Positions 25,263 to 34,439 of a DNA stretch of 64,000 nt are shown here, one piece after another. Position numbers and translations under genes: made by a program. Source of the stretch: Desulfoluna butyratoxydans (lineage in GTDB: Bacteria > Desulfobacterota > Desulfobacteria > Desulfobacterales > Desulfolunaceae); NCBI RefSeq assembly GCF_900699765.1, contig NZ_CAADHO010000001.1, positions 992,001 through 1,056,000 on the forward strand. Reading direction: 5' to 3'. Position 1 is the stretch's first letter. Every line of letters starts with the position of its first letter. The notes below the pieces were generated by a model. The model was not told the origin of the DNA. It was given only the letters and a program-made list of their open reading frames with translations, and ran no database searches.

Positions 25263-26351
25263 ATGGCCCTGATCCCCCCTTACACCCCCCCGGACTTTTC
25301 CGCGGAGCCCCTGGCCTCCGCCCCGGTCATCACCACGGAAAAGGCACCCGCCGACGGTGTGGCCCCGGATGAATTCCACGCCACCAGCAACCATCCCGAA
25401 TACGTCCACGTCGCCCCGGGGACCTGGGTTCTTTTACGAAAAAACCGTATGGACACGGTGATTCGAATGGACGGGGAGACCCCCGAGGCCGTGGAAGCAA
25501 GGCGACTGAAAAAAGGAGACTGGGTGGTGGTGGGCCGCGGAGAGGAGGGGGAAAAAGGGGTTTATATTCACACAGACGGGTTTGAACAGAAGGAGGGGCC
25601 GTCCAAAAAATTCGCCTTCATGACCAGAGGCAGCCGGGAGACCCCCTTCTCGCGAAGCTACGATCACCTCTACGACATCCTCCGGCACGAAAAAAAAGAG
25701 GGGTTCATCACCTGGGTGCTGGGCCCGGCCGTTGCCTTTGACAAGGACAGCAGAGACGCCATGGCAGGGATCATCCGGGAGGGGTACTGCCACGCCCTCA
25801 TGGCCGGAAACGCCCTGGCCACCCACGACATGGAGGCCGGTGTCTACGGCACGGGGCTGGGCCAGGACATCTACACCCGGGAGCTCAAGCCCCTGGGCCA
25901 CTACCACCACCTGGACCTGCTCAACAAAGTGCGTCGCACAGGCTCCATCCCCGCGGCCTTAGAAGGGCTCGGCATCACCGACGGCATCATGCACGCCTGC
26001 GAGACCTGCGGGGTGCCCTACGTCCTGGCCGGCTCCATCCGGGACGACGGCCCCCTGCCTGAGGTGGAGACCCACACCGGCCGGGCCCAGGACCGCATGC
26101 GGGTCTTTGCCGCCCAGGCCACCTGCGTCATCACCCTGGCCACCCAGCTCCACACCATCGCCTTCGGCAACATGACCCCGTCCTACCGGGTCCTGGACGA
26201 CGGCACGGTACGCCCTGTCTTTTTCTACGTGGTGGACATCAGCGAGTTCTCCGCAGACAAACTGGCCAACCGGGGATCGGCCCAGTCCACGGCCATCCTC
26301 ACCAATGTGCAGGATTTTATGATCAACCTTGCCAACAACCTGATCCCATGA
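25263..26351 (+). CDS. Ornithine cyclodeaminase, TIGR00300 (LOR/SDH-like, archaeal/AgrE type)
   Basis: A 362-residue protein of the TIGR00300 family. The family is shared by the methanogen ornithine cyclodeaminase and the C-terminal domain of cyanobacterial AgrE/ArgZ. Visible family segments include GPAVAFDKDSRDAM, VMAGNALATHD-like sequence at residues 185-195, GHYHHLDLLNKVR and HACETCGVPYVLAGSIRDDGPLPE. It would convert ornithine to proline plus ammonia with NAD. The downstream arginase overlaps it by 4 bases, giving a two-step arginine-to-proline route and supporting this activity. ATG 25263 has GAGG six bases upstream; ATGs at 25230 and 25248 are alternatives. Confidence 0.8.
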   Translation: MALIPPYTPPDFSAEPLASAPVITTEKAPADGVAPDEFHATSNHPEYVHVAPGTWVLLRKNRMDTVIRMDGETPEAVEARRLKKGDWVVVGRGEEGEKGVYIHTDGFEQKEGPSKKFAFMTRGSRETPFSRSYDHLYDILRHEKKEGFITWVLGPAVAFDKDSRDAMAGIIREGYCHALMAGNALATHDMEAGVYGTGLGQDIYTRELKPLGHYHHLDLLNKVRRTGSIPAALEGLGITDGIMHACETCGVPYVLAGSIRDDGPLPEVETHTGRAQDRMRVFAAQATCVITLATQLHTIAFGNMTPSYRVLDDGTVRPVFFYVVDISEFSADKLANRGSAQSTAILTNVQDFMINLANNLIP

Positions 26352-27229
26352 ACCAGACCATCCGCATCATCGGCGTCCCCATCGACCTCGGCCAGCACCG
26401 CCGCGGGGTCAACATGGGACCGGACGCCATCAGGTACGCCGGCCTTGCCGAGCACCTCGCCCGCCTGGGCTACCACGTGGAAGACCGGGGCAACATCCAC
26501 GTGCCCGTGCGGGACACCGTGCCCGAGGTCCAGACCGTGGCCGAAATCGCCCGGACCTCGTCGGCCTGCTACGACCAGGCTCGCAAAGCCATTGAAGACG
26601 GCACCATCCCCATCTTCCTGGGCGGGGACCACACCATTGCCGTGGGGTCCGTGGGGGGCGTCACCCACGATGCCCCCTGCGGGGTGGTGTGGATCGACGC
26701 CCACGCCGACTTCAACACCCCGGCCATCTCCCCCTCGGGCAACGTCCACGGCATGAGCCTCTCCATCCTCCTTGGCAACGGGCACGACGCCCTGGTCTGT
26801 TGCGGGCGCAGCGGGGCCAAGATAAGGGCCGATCAGGTGGTCCTGGTGGGCATCCGCGATCTCGACCCCTTGGAAAAAGAGGTCCTTGCCCGCTCTGGCA
26901 TCACCACCTTCACCATGCGGGACATCGATGAGATGGGCATGAGCCGCGTGGCCCGGGAAACCGTCTCCCGCCTCTCCCACCTGGGGCGCCTCCACGTAAG
27001 CCTGGACATGGACAGCCTGGAGCCTGCGGGCGCCCCGGGGGTCGGCACCCCGGTGCCCGGCGGCCTCACCTACCGGGAGGCCCACCTGCTCATGGAGATC
27101 CTGGCCGATTCCCACCTCCTGAGCTCCATGGACATCGTGGAGATCAACCCCATCATGGACACCTCCAACCAGACCGCCACCCTGGCCGTCAAACTGGCCG
27201 TCTCCCTCTTCGGCAAACGCATCCTGTAA
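26348..27229 (+). CDS. rocF: Arginase
   Basis: A 293-residue ureohydrolase converting arginine to ornithine and urea. The binuclear manganese motifs are present: [14 protein letters not shown] and SLDMDSLEP. In the last motif the usual final Asp is Glu (DSLEP for DxLDP). NVHGM and [12 protein letters not shown] fit arginase better than agmatinase. It overlaps the cyclodeaminase stop by ATGA, so ornithine is probably handed on for proline formation. Ammonia and urea release suggest a catabolic or pH/nitrogen role. Confidence 0.9.
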   Translation: MNQTIRIIGVPIDLGQHRRGVNMGPDAIRYAGLAEHLARLGYHVEDRGNIHVPVRDTVPEVQTVAEIARTSSACYDQARKAIEDGTIPIFLGGDHTIAVGSVGGVTHDAPCGVVWIDAHADFNTPAISPSGNVHGMSLSILLGNGHDALVCCGRSGAKIRADQVVLVGIRDLDPLEKEVLARSGITTFTMRDIDEMGMSRVARETVSRLSHLGRLHVSLDMDSLEPAGAPGVGTPVPGGLTYREAHLLMEILADSHLLSSMDIVEINPIMDTSNQTATLAVKLAVSLFGKRIL

Positions 27230-27245
27230 GGCTGACGTAAAAATC

Positions 27246-27779
27246 TTATCGATTGCGACGGTACCGGGTCTGCACCAAGGCCCCCAGATGGACATCGGTG
27301 CGCACATGCTCAAAGGCCATGGCCTCGGAAAGCTCACCGAACAGCGGGGTGCCGCCACCTAACAATACGGGTACCGTGGTCAGGGTCATCTCATCGACGA
27401 GGTCCTCTTTCAGGAAACCCTGCACGGTCTTGCCGCCGTCGATTTAGAGGTGGTCATGCCCCCTGCCGTGAAGGGTCTTCACAACCTCTGCAAGGGTACC
27501 TCCAACCAGCTCGGCCTTCCCCTCATACCCCTTCGGCAACGACTTAAGGGTACGGCTCAGGACATACACCGGTTTGCTGTACGGCCAGTCGCAATCAAAG
27601 CCACAGACCGCCTCAAAGGTCCGTCGCCCCATGACGATGGCGTCGATGCCACCCATGAATTCCCCCCACCCGAAGTCCAGGTTGTCCGGGTTGGGCACGG
27701 ACTGCAGCCAGTCCAGACCGCCGTCCCTGTCCGCAATGTAGCCGTCCAGGCTGATTCCTATGTACACACTGATTGACAT
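27246..27779 (-). pseudogene. DHFR/RibD-C-like reductase gene broken by an in-frame stop
   Basis: The frame from ATG 27779 encodes a RibD C-terminal/dihydrofolate-reductase-like protein (MSISVYIGISLDGYIADRDG...IVMGRRTFEAV). It meets TAA at 27444-27446 after 111 codons. The same frame then continues with IDGGKTVQGFLKEDLVDEM and VLLGGGTPLFGEL and ends at TAA 27246-27248. The complete length, about 177 codons, is normal for the family, and IDGGKT is its conserved nucleotide site, so the stop replaces what is usually Tyr or Leu-Tyr before IDGG. A recent nonsense mutation (or a sequencing error) is the simplest reading. Confidence 0.85.
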
Positions 27780-27930
27780 CGCTGCCTCCTGTATTGAATG
27801 AGTGCCGTGATGAATGACTGGACCCCATCGGCCAACATGACAACACGCGAAAGATACGGTTATGGAAGTGATGACGAGAGAAGAGAAACAAGGCAGGGTT
27901 AAGCAGCTGAGTGTCAGCTATGAAAAACAG

Positions 27931-27981
27931 CCTCCGGCGGCCCTGCCGGGGGCCAAACTTTTAAAAAGTTTGATAAACAGG
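27931..27981 (+). repeat. Dispersed repeat module B (copy)
   Basis: CCTCCGGCGGCCCTGCCGGG followed by CCAAACTTTT-AAAAAGTTTG and ATAAACAGG. Directly beyond it at about 27992-28025 is another hairpin, GGCTCCGCTGA/TCAGCGAGCC. The 28000-28090 stretch holds nothing else I can support. Confidence 0.8.
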
Positions 27982-28094
27982 TCTTATGAACGTCTCGGCT
28001 CCGCTGAACGTTATCAGCGAGCCGACTGTTTTAAATGTACGGGCATGTATCGAAAAGCGGCCCGCCTGGGGCAAGCCGAATAGGCACAAGAGAA

Positions 28095-28133
28095 GAAAGC
28101 CTGCGAGCACCCCATGCAGGGCCCCGCAGGCTC
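28095..28133 (-). terminator. Intrinsic terminator of the M99 peptidase gene
   Basis: On the minus strand AGCCTGCG pairs with CGCAGGCT around a GC-rich loop, followed by TTTCTTCTC; it begins nine bases after the peptidase stop codon. Confidence 0.75.
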
Positions 28134-28141
28134 ATCTGTGG

Positions 28142-29548
28142 TTACACGCCATGGGCATCATGGGGAGCGGTCCCGTCGTCGAGTTCTCCCACGAGTTTTT
28201 CGGAAGATCCCGGGCCCCGGTCCTTTTCCTGCCTGGCCAGGGCCTCCTTGGAAAAATCCACCAGGACCATGCCGGAGAACTTCTCCTGGTTGTAGAACTC
28301 CACCCGGTAGAGCATGCCCGCCTTGTCCACGGAAAAACGGCGCTGGATGTTGCGCTGGGAGATGGGAATCCCGGATTCGTTGCGGATATTCTTCTGGGTA
28401 AAGCCGATGACGTTGACCCTCAGCCCGGAGGTGGGATCCACAGTGAACTCCTCCCGCACCGGGACAATCTCCCCGAAGGCCACCTGCCTGCTCACCCCGT
28501 CCACGGTCATCTGAACGGAATCAACCGAGGTGTCGTACTCGAAATACTCCGGGTGCAGCCAGGTAACGCGCCTGTTTCCGTAATAGATCCGAACGCCCTG
28601 GCCGGTGTCCACGGCGGCCATGAGGGGATTGCTCGGCGAGAACTCCATGGGGTTCTCTTTTTTCAAGGGGATGTACCGCAGGTTGTTCCGGGCGTTTTTG
28701 ACGTCTAACACGATGCGCTTGTCGTTGAGGGCAAAGCTCACGTTGCCGTTGATGGCGTGCTTCACCCCGGCAGAGGTCAGGTCAAAGCGCCTCTGGAAGG
28801 TGATGTCGAGTTCCTTGAAAAAGGACTCGATGGCACGGATGTGGTAATACGCCCGCTCATGGGTGGGCAGCGACTTGCTGGCCTCGATGCCGAAGGCAGG
28901 CTTGTTGTTGCGGATGGTAAAGTAGGTGAGGGTCTTGGCCATCTCCACGTTGCCCTCACGGGTTCGGGTGTTCATGAAGGTGTAGGTGTGGGACGGGTCG
29001 AGGAGGGTATTGTTGACCTTTTCAACTGTTCGGGTCGCCATCTCCGAGAGGTTGCCGAACCGGACCCCCTCCAGGGCATCCTGATCCGCGATGACGCACT
29101 GCCCCCAGCGGTTGGGGTTGTGGAGCCGGTCGATGTACGTGTCCCGGTAAAACCCGCTTCCGTCATGGAGGTTCAGCACCAGGTCCACCTCATCGTTCAA
29201 GATGAGTTTCTTGATCTTTTCGATGGTGCCGTATTCCGGGTCGCTCTCCTTGATGTCGGCGAACTTGCGGTTCAGGTCCCCGTACACGCCCCTGGAGCGC
29301 TTGATGATGCTGAGAAAATTGAGGTTGGGAACCACCCAGACGCTGCCGGAGGTGATGGTATAATGGGTGGTGATGATGGACGCTGCGTTAAAGCCCCCCG
29401 GCTCGTCGCCCTGGATGCCCCCCACAATGAGGATCGTGTTTCCGGGAACCCCGGACTCCATCTTATGAACGGAAAACTCCAGGGACGATGCAAAGGCCGC
29501 CGACGTTGATACGATGGCGCAAACGACTAGTGCGATGAATCTCAGCAT
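28142..29548 (-). CDS. M99-family peptidoglycan carboxypeptidase (Csd4/Pgp1-like)
   Basis: A 468-residue exported protein (signal peptide to about residue 20) of the M99 carboxypeptidase family. In Helicobacter Csd4 and Campylobacter Pgp1 this family trims muropeptide tripeptides to dipeptides and sets helical cell shape. The metal site is the unusual Gln-Glu-His type: GGIQGDEPGG gives Gln46 and Glu49, NLHDGSGF gives His128, and the catalytic Glu222 is in GIEASKS. These positions coincide with those I recall for Csd4. The C-terminal half is beta-rich. It overlaps the end of the M15 carboxypeptidase gene by 7 bases, so the two wall enzymes are coupled. Confidence 0.85.
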   Translation of the reverse strand: MLRFIALVVCAIVSTSAAFASSLEFSVHKMESGVPGNTILIVGGIQGDEPGGFNAASIITTHYTITSGSVWVVPNLNFLSIIKRSRGVYGDLNRKFADIKESDPEYGTIEKIKKLILNDEVDLVLNLHDGSGFYRDTYIDRLHNPNRWGQCVIADQDALEGVRFGNLSEMATRTVEKVNNTLLDPSHTYTFMNTRTREGNVEMAKTLTYFTIRNNKPAFGIEASKSLPTHERAYYHIRAIESFFKELDITFQRRFDLTSAGVKHAINGNVSFALNDKRIVLDVKNARNNLRYIPLKKENPMEFSPSNPLMAAVDTGQGVRIYYGNRRVTWLHPEYFEYDTSVDSVQMTVDGVSRQVAFGEIVPVREEFTVDPTSGLRVNVIGFTQKNIRNESGIPISQRNIQRRFSVDKAGMLYRVEFYNQEKFSGMVLVDFSKEALARQEKDRGPGSSEKLVGELDDGTAPHDAHGV

Positions 29549-30396
29549 GATTGCAACTTTACCTTAATATGCCATGGTTCAAAACGGACCCCGAGGTAAT
29601 TCCCTTTGCTGTACCGGAGTTTGATGTAGCCCAGGTCTTCGAGTTTTTTGTAGATGGGGGTGTCCGTGAATTTTTCCGTAAAATTGAGCACCCCGAACCC
29701 CACCTGGCCCACATCAAAATCGCCGACGCCGTGGAAGGAGTATCCCGGGGGAGCAAGGGAGCGGGAGGCCAGGGAGAGGTTGCCGTCGTTGCTGTGGGCT
29801 TTGCTCAAAAAGAGCATGAACTGCTTGGTGACGCTTCGCAGGCCCGAGGTGAGGATTACGTCATCACCGATGTCTTTTTTGATTTTCTTGTACATCTCAA
29901 GGGGGAGCCCCTTGTACAGGTAGTTTCCCGTGTAAGGGATCTTGACGGCCTTGGGTTCGTCAATGGTGTCGGTGAGATTCTTCAGGGGCTTGTCCCCCAT
30001 GAACCCGTAGAGAAAGCTGTCCTCATAGAAGATCATCTCCATGAAGTCCAGCTCCTTCTTGGTAAACCGCCCCACGCTGGTGTAGGCTTTGGCTGTTTTA
30101 ACGGCACCATCGAAGCTCAGCAGGGCAAAGTGACCGTGCCCCACGATGCGTTGGATACGTTTCAGGCGACTCAGGGCGCTTTTGAGGGTCACTTTCTGGT
30201 CGGCACGGAGAAAGATATCTTCGGTGTGCTTTTCGTCAAAATTCTCAATCTTATTCAGGTAATCCTTGATGTACCGGTCATCGATGGGCTGCACCTCGTC
30301 TTTGAACACGGACATCCACGCAGCGTAAGCCGGTGACGGGACCATGGACCCAAGGGTACCTGCGGCAGCAAGCCTCAAAAAATCTCTTCTGTTCAT
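29542..30396 (-). CDS. Tat-exported M15 (VanY-like) D,D-carboxypeptidase
   Basis: A 284-residue protein starting MNRRDFLRLAAAGTLG, a twin-arginine signal. The C-terminal part has M15 peptidase zinc-site features: LTSGLRS, YSFHGVGDFDVG (His222 and a following Asp) and RFEPWHIKV (Glu and His). It would remove the terminal D-Ala from peptidoglycan stem peptides, producing substrate for the coupled M99 enzyme encoded by the next gene. The ATG at 30396 gives the cleanest Tat signal; a GTG two codons earlier is possible. The H-to-D spacing in the zinc motif is one residue shorter than in VanY/VanX. Confidence 0.82.
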   Translation of the reverse strand: MNRRDFLRLAAAGTLGSMVPSPAYAAWMSVFKDEVQPIDDRYIKDYLNKIENFDEKHTEDIFLRADQKVTLKSALSRLKRIQRIVGHGHFALLSFDGAVKTAKAYTSVGRFTKKELDFMEMIFYEDSFLYGFMGDKPLKNLTDTIDEPKAVKIPYTGNYLYKGLPLEMYKKIKKDIGDDVILTSGLRSVTKQFMLFLSKAHSNDGNLSLASRSLAPPGYSFHGVGDFDVGQVGFGVLNFTEKFTDTPIYKKLEDLGYIKLRYSKGNYLGVRFEPWHIKVKLQSC

Positions 30397-30826
30397 AATC
30401 ACCAGAAAAATAAAACGTTAGTATCACTGCCGGCGCACCATGTTTCAGCCCGCCTCACAGCCTTTGCCGACAGTGTATAATTGCGTATCAACCTACCATA
30501 ACACGTCACCCGGATCAAACCTGCCACAAGAAAATCCAGTCGAAACCTGGGGCCCTTTGCATGCCGTCATGCCACATGAAATTCAGCATTCGCACACACG
30601 GATTTCGCTTCATTTTTTCCGGCTTGGCCGCATCGCCGTTTTTTCCTTTCCGGCCGGGGCCTGCCCCTGTCTTCTTCCCCCGGGTATAAACCTGTGATAT
30701 GACCCTTCTGAGATAAAAGCCCGGGCAGGCACACCTCCCATGGGAAAAAAGATTTTCCCGCACGCCCCAGTGCCCGACACAACCACACGGTTTCCAACAC
30801 GTTCCGAATCTCCAAGGAGTCACCAT
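30397..30826. other. Divergent spacer, M15 gene to rlpA
   Basis: About 430 bases without a supported gene or repeat module. It must hold the promoters of the carboxypeptidase pair (minus) and the rlpA operon (plus). A frame from 30740 merely extends rlpA upstream without a ribosome site. Confidence 0.4.
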
Positions 30827-31537
30827 ATGAACCGCACCGAACACGCTCTTCTCACCCTGTTCCTTGCAGCGCTCCTCCTGCTGACCTCGGCATGTGCCAC
30901 CAAACAGCCCGCGCGGACCGCAGGCGCTCCCCGTCCCTACAAAGTCCTGGGCAAATGGTACCAACCCCTGGCAACGGCCGACGGGTACGACGAGGTGGGC
31001 ATCGCCTCCTGGTACGGCCCCAAGTTCCACGGCAAGCCCACGGCAAGTGGCGAGACCTACGACATGCACGCCATGACCGCCGCCCACAAGACCCTCCCCC
31101 TGGGCACCATGGTCCGGGTAAAGCACCTGGGCAACGGCAAAGCCGTCACCTTGAAAATCAACGACCGCGGCCCCTTTGTGGGCAAGCGGATTATCGACCT
31201 CTCCAACAAAGCTGCCCATGCCATCGGCATGGTGGGCACCGGCACGGCCAAGGTGCGCGTCACGGCACTGAAGCCCAAAAAAACCGCTGCGGCCAAGCCC
31301 CTGACCCGGGGTGATTTCGGTGTTCAGGTCGGCGCCTTCAGCAACCGAAGCAATGCTGAGACCCACGCGGCCCGCCTTGCCGACCGGTACAGCCTTCTTC
31401 CCGTCAAAACCATGGAGGGGCCAGACGGCCTCAACCGGGTGGTGGTGGGACGCCTCCTCAACAGGGAAGCCGCCGTGGACCTGAAGCTCCGCTTAATGGA
31501 AGACGGCTTTACCCAGGCCTTTATCCTCTCCCTATAG
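30827..31537 (+). CDS. rlpA: Septal ring lytic transglycosylase RlpA family lipoprotein
   Basis: A 236-residue envelope protein. An N-terminal signal ends in LLTSAC (a slightly unusual lipobox with Thr at -3). A double-psi beta-barrel RlpA domain follows (GIASWYGPKFHGKPTASGE, near residues 53-72, and INDRGPFVGKRIIDLS). The C-terminus is a SPOR domain (FGVQVGAFSNRSNAE to AFILSL) that binds denuded glycan at division sites. RlpA cleaves such glycan strands. AAGGAG lies seven bases before ATG 30827. gmhB starts 12 bases downstream, so an operon rlpA-gmhB-recD2 is likely. Confidence 0.9.
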   Translation: MNRTEHALLTLFLAALLLLTSACATKQPARTAGAPRPYKVLGKWYQPLATADGYDEVGIASWYGPKFHGKPTASGETYDMHAMTAAHKTLPLGTMVRVKHLGNGKAVTLKINDRGPFVGKRIIDLSNKAAHAIGMVGTGTAKVRVTALKPKKTAAAKPLTRGDFGVQVGAFSNRSNAETHAARLADRYSLLPVKTMEGPDGLNRVVVGRLLNREAAVDLKLRLMEDGFTQAFILSL

Positions 31538-31548
31538 GACAGATTCGC

Positions 31549-32109
31549 ATGCCCATCACCACCGTATTCATTGATCGCGACGGAGTCATCAACCAGGACT
31601 CCCCCCACTACATCAAAACCGTGGACGAGTTCCACTTTCTTCCCCGAAGCCCCGAAGCCTTTGCCCTCTTGAAGGCCCACGGCCTCTCGGCCATGGTCAT
31701 CACCAACCAGTCCGTCATCGGACGGGGCTGGGTCACCCGAAAGACCCTCTCGGCCATCTTTGACAAGATGACAGCGGGCATTGAAGCAGCCGGGGGCTCG
31801 GTGGACGGTATCTTTTTCTGTCCTCACACCCCGGACGACGGCTGCGCCTGCCGGAAACCCAAGCCCGGGCTCATCCACGACGCCTGCAACACCCACGGCA
31901 TCGACCCCGCCTCCTCGGCGATGATCGGGGACAGCGCCAAGGACATCCTCTGCGGCAAAGCCGCCGGGTGTGCCGCCACCGTGCTGGTGCGAACCGGAAC
32001 CCCCGACAAGGCCCTGGCCGCACTGGACGCCGAAGGCCAGCGCCCCGACCATGTGGCAGACACCCTCTTCGACGCGGTCCGCTGGGTCTTAGACACCTTG
32101 GGCTCGTAG
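31549..32109 (+). CDS. gmhB: D-glycero-D-manno-heptose 1,7-bisphosphate 7-phosphatase
   Basis: A 186-residue HAD phosphatase of lipopolysaccharide core heptose synthesis. The nucleophile motif is FIDRDGVIN (Asp8, Asp10), followed by VITNQS and the zinc-binding loop CPHTPDDGCACRKPKPG, which separates GmhB from other HAD enzymes. GDSAKDI carries the magnesium-binding acids. Length agrees with the family. Histidinol-phosphate phosphatase is the nearest alternative but lies in his operons. Implies a Gram-negative outer membrane. Confidence 0.9.
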   Translation: MPITTVFIDRDGVINQDSPHYIKTVDEFHFLPRSPEAFALLKAHGLSAMVITNQSVIGRGWVTRKTLSAIFDKMTAGIEAAGGSVDGIFFCPHTPDDGCACRKPKPGLIHDACNTHGIDPASSAMIGDSAKDILCGKAAGCAATVLVRTGTPDKALAALDAEGQRPDHVADTLFDAVRWVLDTLGS

Positions 32110-32121
32110 CAAGGCAGATCC

Positions 32122-34299
32122 ATGAACACCATCACCCTGTCCGGACGCATCAAACGCATCCGCTACCGAAACGAAGACAACAGCTACACCATTGCTGACC
32201 TTGTCACCGACGACACCGGGGTCACCATCACGGTGGTGGGGACCCTTGCGGGCATCGACCTGGAGGACCGGCTGCGCCTGTCCGGCACCTGGGAGAAACA
32301 CCAGCGTTTCGGCGATCAGTTCCGCATCAGCGAGTACGAGCTGATCTTTCCCGAAACCGGGGAAGAGATAAAAACCTACCTCAAGCGCCTGGGGGTCAAG
32401 GGCCTCTCCACCCCCAAAATCCGAACCCTGGTGGAGCGATTCGGCGCCGAGACCTTAAGCGTCATCGAAACCTGCCCGGAAAAGATCACCGGCCTCAAGG
32501 GATTCGGCAAGAAGACCATGGAGAGCCTGCGCGAGGCCCTCACCCGCCAGATGGAGGTCAAGCGCCTCATCGCCTTTTTAAAGGAACACGGCATCCCCGT
32601 GTCCCAATGCGCCCCCATCCACAAGCGTTACGGGGCAAAGGCCACCGAGTGCATCACAGACAATCCCTTTACTCTACTCTTCGACATAAACGGCATGGAC
32701 TTTAACACCGTGGACCATGCGGCCCTCTCCCTGGGGATCGCCGAAGACGACCCAAGAAGGGTCCGGGCCTGCCTCCTTTTCGTGCTGGAGCAGTTCACCT
32801 CGGACGGCCATGTCTTTGCCCCTGCAGGCAGCCTCATCACCCGCTGCATGGAGCAGCACCACATGGAACACGAGCCCCTCACCGCGGCCCTGGAAGAGCT
32901 CAAGGCCAAGGGACGCGTTATTTCAGAGCCCCTGGAACGGAACGGCGAAGCCATCCAGGCCGTCTACCCCAAAGAGCTCTTCCGGGCCGAAGAGGGCATT
33001 GCCCGGCGCCTGGCCATGATGCTCTCCATGCCCGAAGAGGCCCCCGCCATCACCCGGGAGGAGATCCTGGAGACGGTGCTGTCGCGCCTGGCCATCAAGC
33101 TCTCCGACGAGCAGCTCGAAACCCTGGAGGAGATCCTCTGCCACCGTGTGGCCGTCATCACCGGGGGCCCGGGCACGGGAAAGACCACCCTGGTACGCTC
33201 CATCGCGGCCCTGTGCGACCACCTGAACCACGAGACCGTCATGGCAGCCCCCACAGGCCGGGCCGCCCGGCGCATAACCGAGGTCACCGATAAAAAAGCG
33301 TCCACCCTGCACAAGCTCCTGAAATACGACTATGCCACCGGTGCCTTCGAGCACAACCGGGACAAGCCCCTTTCCGGCGACGTCTTCATCATCGACGAGG
33401 TCTCCATGGTGGACACCCTGTTGATGCACCGCTTCCTGGACGCCGTACCCGTTGAGGCCACCGTGGTCTTTGTGGGGGATATCTTCCAGCTCCCCTCGGT
33501 GGGGCCGGGCAACGTCCTGTCGGACCTCATCGCCTCGGACCGCCTCAAGACCTATGCCCTCACCCGCATTTTCCGCCAGGCCCAGGAGAGCCCCATCGTC
33601 ATGAACGCCCACAAGGTCCGCACCGGGGAGTTCCCCGATGCCAACCCGGAAGAAGGCAAGGGGCCTTCGGAGTTTTACTTCATTGAAACCGGTGACCCGG
33701 TGAAGGTGATGCAGCGGGTGGTGGAACTCTGCGCCAAGCGGATCCCGGCCACCTACGGCTACACGCCCCTGGAGGAGATCCAGGTGCTCACCCCCATGCA
33801 CAAAGGGGACGTGGGGACCATCAGCCTCAACGTGGCCCTGCAGGAAGCCCTGAACGAAACCGGAGATGCCCTCCAGTCCCTCGGGCGCACCTTCCGCGAA
33901 GGCGACAAGGTGATGCACCTGAAAAACAACTACGAAAAAGAGGTCTTTAACGGGGATATCGGGATCATCTGCGAGGTGAACAAAAAAGAGAAGACCCTGA
34001 AGGTGAATTACGAGGGAAGGAAGGTGGCCTATGAGACCGAAGAGCTGGACGAGCTGACCCTGGCCTACGCCATCAGCGTCCACAAATCACAGGGATCGGA
34101 GTACCCTGCCGTGGTGGTGCCCGTTACCACCCAGCACTACCCGCTGTTGCAGAGGAACCTCCTCTACACGGCCATGACCCGGGGCAAAGAGCTGGTGATC
34201 CTTATCGGCACCCGGCGCGCCGTGGAGATCGCCCTGTCCAACAACCGGCCCAACATGCGCTGCTCCCACCTGGACCGACGCCTGGCCGGGATGTCCTAG
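32122..34299 (+). CDS. recD2: RecD2-type ATP-dependent 5'-3' DNA helicase
   Basis: A 725-residue SF1B helicase. The N-terminal part (about 1-200) has OB-like and helix-hairpin-helix sequence (LKGFGKKTMESL) characteristic of RecD2 rather than RecBCD RecD. The motor has Walker A GGPGTGKTT (Lys354), IIDEVSM, VGDIFQLPSVGPGNVL, RIFRQAQ and the C-terminal motif SVHKSQGSEY with TAMTRGKE. RecD2 unwinds DNA 5' to 3' in repair without RecB/RecC. It begins 12 bases after gmhB. Confidence 0.93.
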   Translation: MNTITLSGRIKRIRYRNEDNSYTIADLVTDDTGVTITVVGTLAGIDLEDRLRLSGTWEKHQRFGDQFRISEYELIFPETGEEIKTYLKRLGVKGLSTPKIRTLVERFGAETLSVIETCPEKITGLKGFGKKTMESLREALTRQMEVKRLIAFLKEHGIPVSQCAPIHKRYGAKATECITDNPFTLLFDINGMDFNTVDHAALSLGIAEDDPRRVRACLLFVLEQFTSDGHVFAPAGSLITRCMEQHHMEHEPLTAALEELKAKGRVISEPLERNGEAIQAVYPKELFRAEEGIARRLAMMLSMPEEAPAITREEILETVLSRLAIKLSDEQLETLEEILCHRVAVITGGPGTGKTTLVRSIAALCDHLNHETVMAAPTGRAARRITEVTDKKASTLHKLLKYDYATGAFEHNRDKPLSGDVFIIDEVSMVDTLLMHRFLDAVPVEATVVFVGDIFQLPSVGPGNVLSDLIASDRLKTYALTRIFRQAQESPIVMNAHKVRTGEFPDANPEEGKGPSEFYFIETGDPVKVMQRVVELCAKRIPATYGYTPLEEIQVLTPMHKGDVGTISLNVALQEALNETGDALQSLGRTFREGDKVMHLKNNYEKEVFNGDIGIICEVNKKEKTLKVNYEGRKVAYETEELDELTLAYAISVHKSQGSEYPAVVVPVTTQHYPLLQRNLLYTAMTRGKELVILIGTRRAVEIALSNNRPNMRCSHLDRRLAGMS

Positions 34300-34315
34300 A
34301 ACCGGTCAAAAAAAG

Positions 34316-34390
34316 CATGCCTCCGGCGACCAGGGAATGCTCTTTCGCCTTCGCGGCTCTGGCTCAGGCTCATCACCGGTGATTGTGAAT
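34316..34390 (+). repeat. Degenerate border fragment of palindromic element
   Basis: AAAAAAGCATGCCTCCGGCG matches the element border and flank, but no GAGGAACGA loop follows; CACCGGTG and CTCTGGCTCAGG remnants are short. It lies between convergent recD2 and DUF1178 genes. Confidence 0.45.
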
Positions 34391-34439
34391 CGTTGGAGTC
34401 AAAAAAGAAATAATCCAAGAAGCAGAAGCATGTATCATG

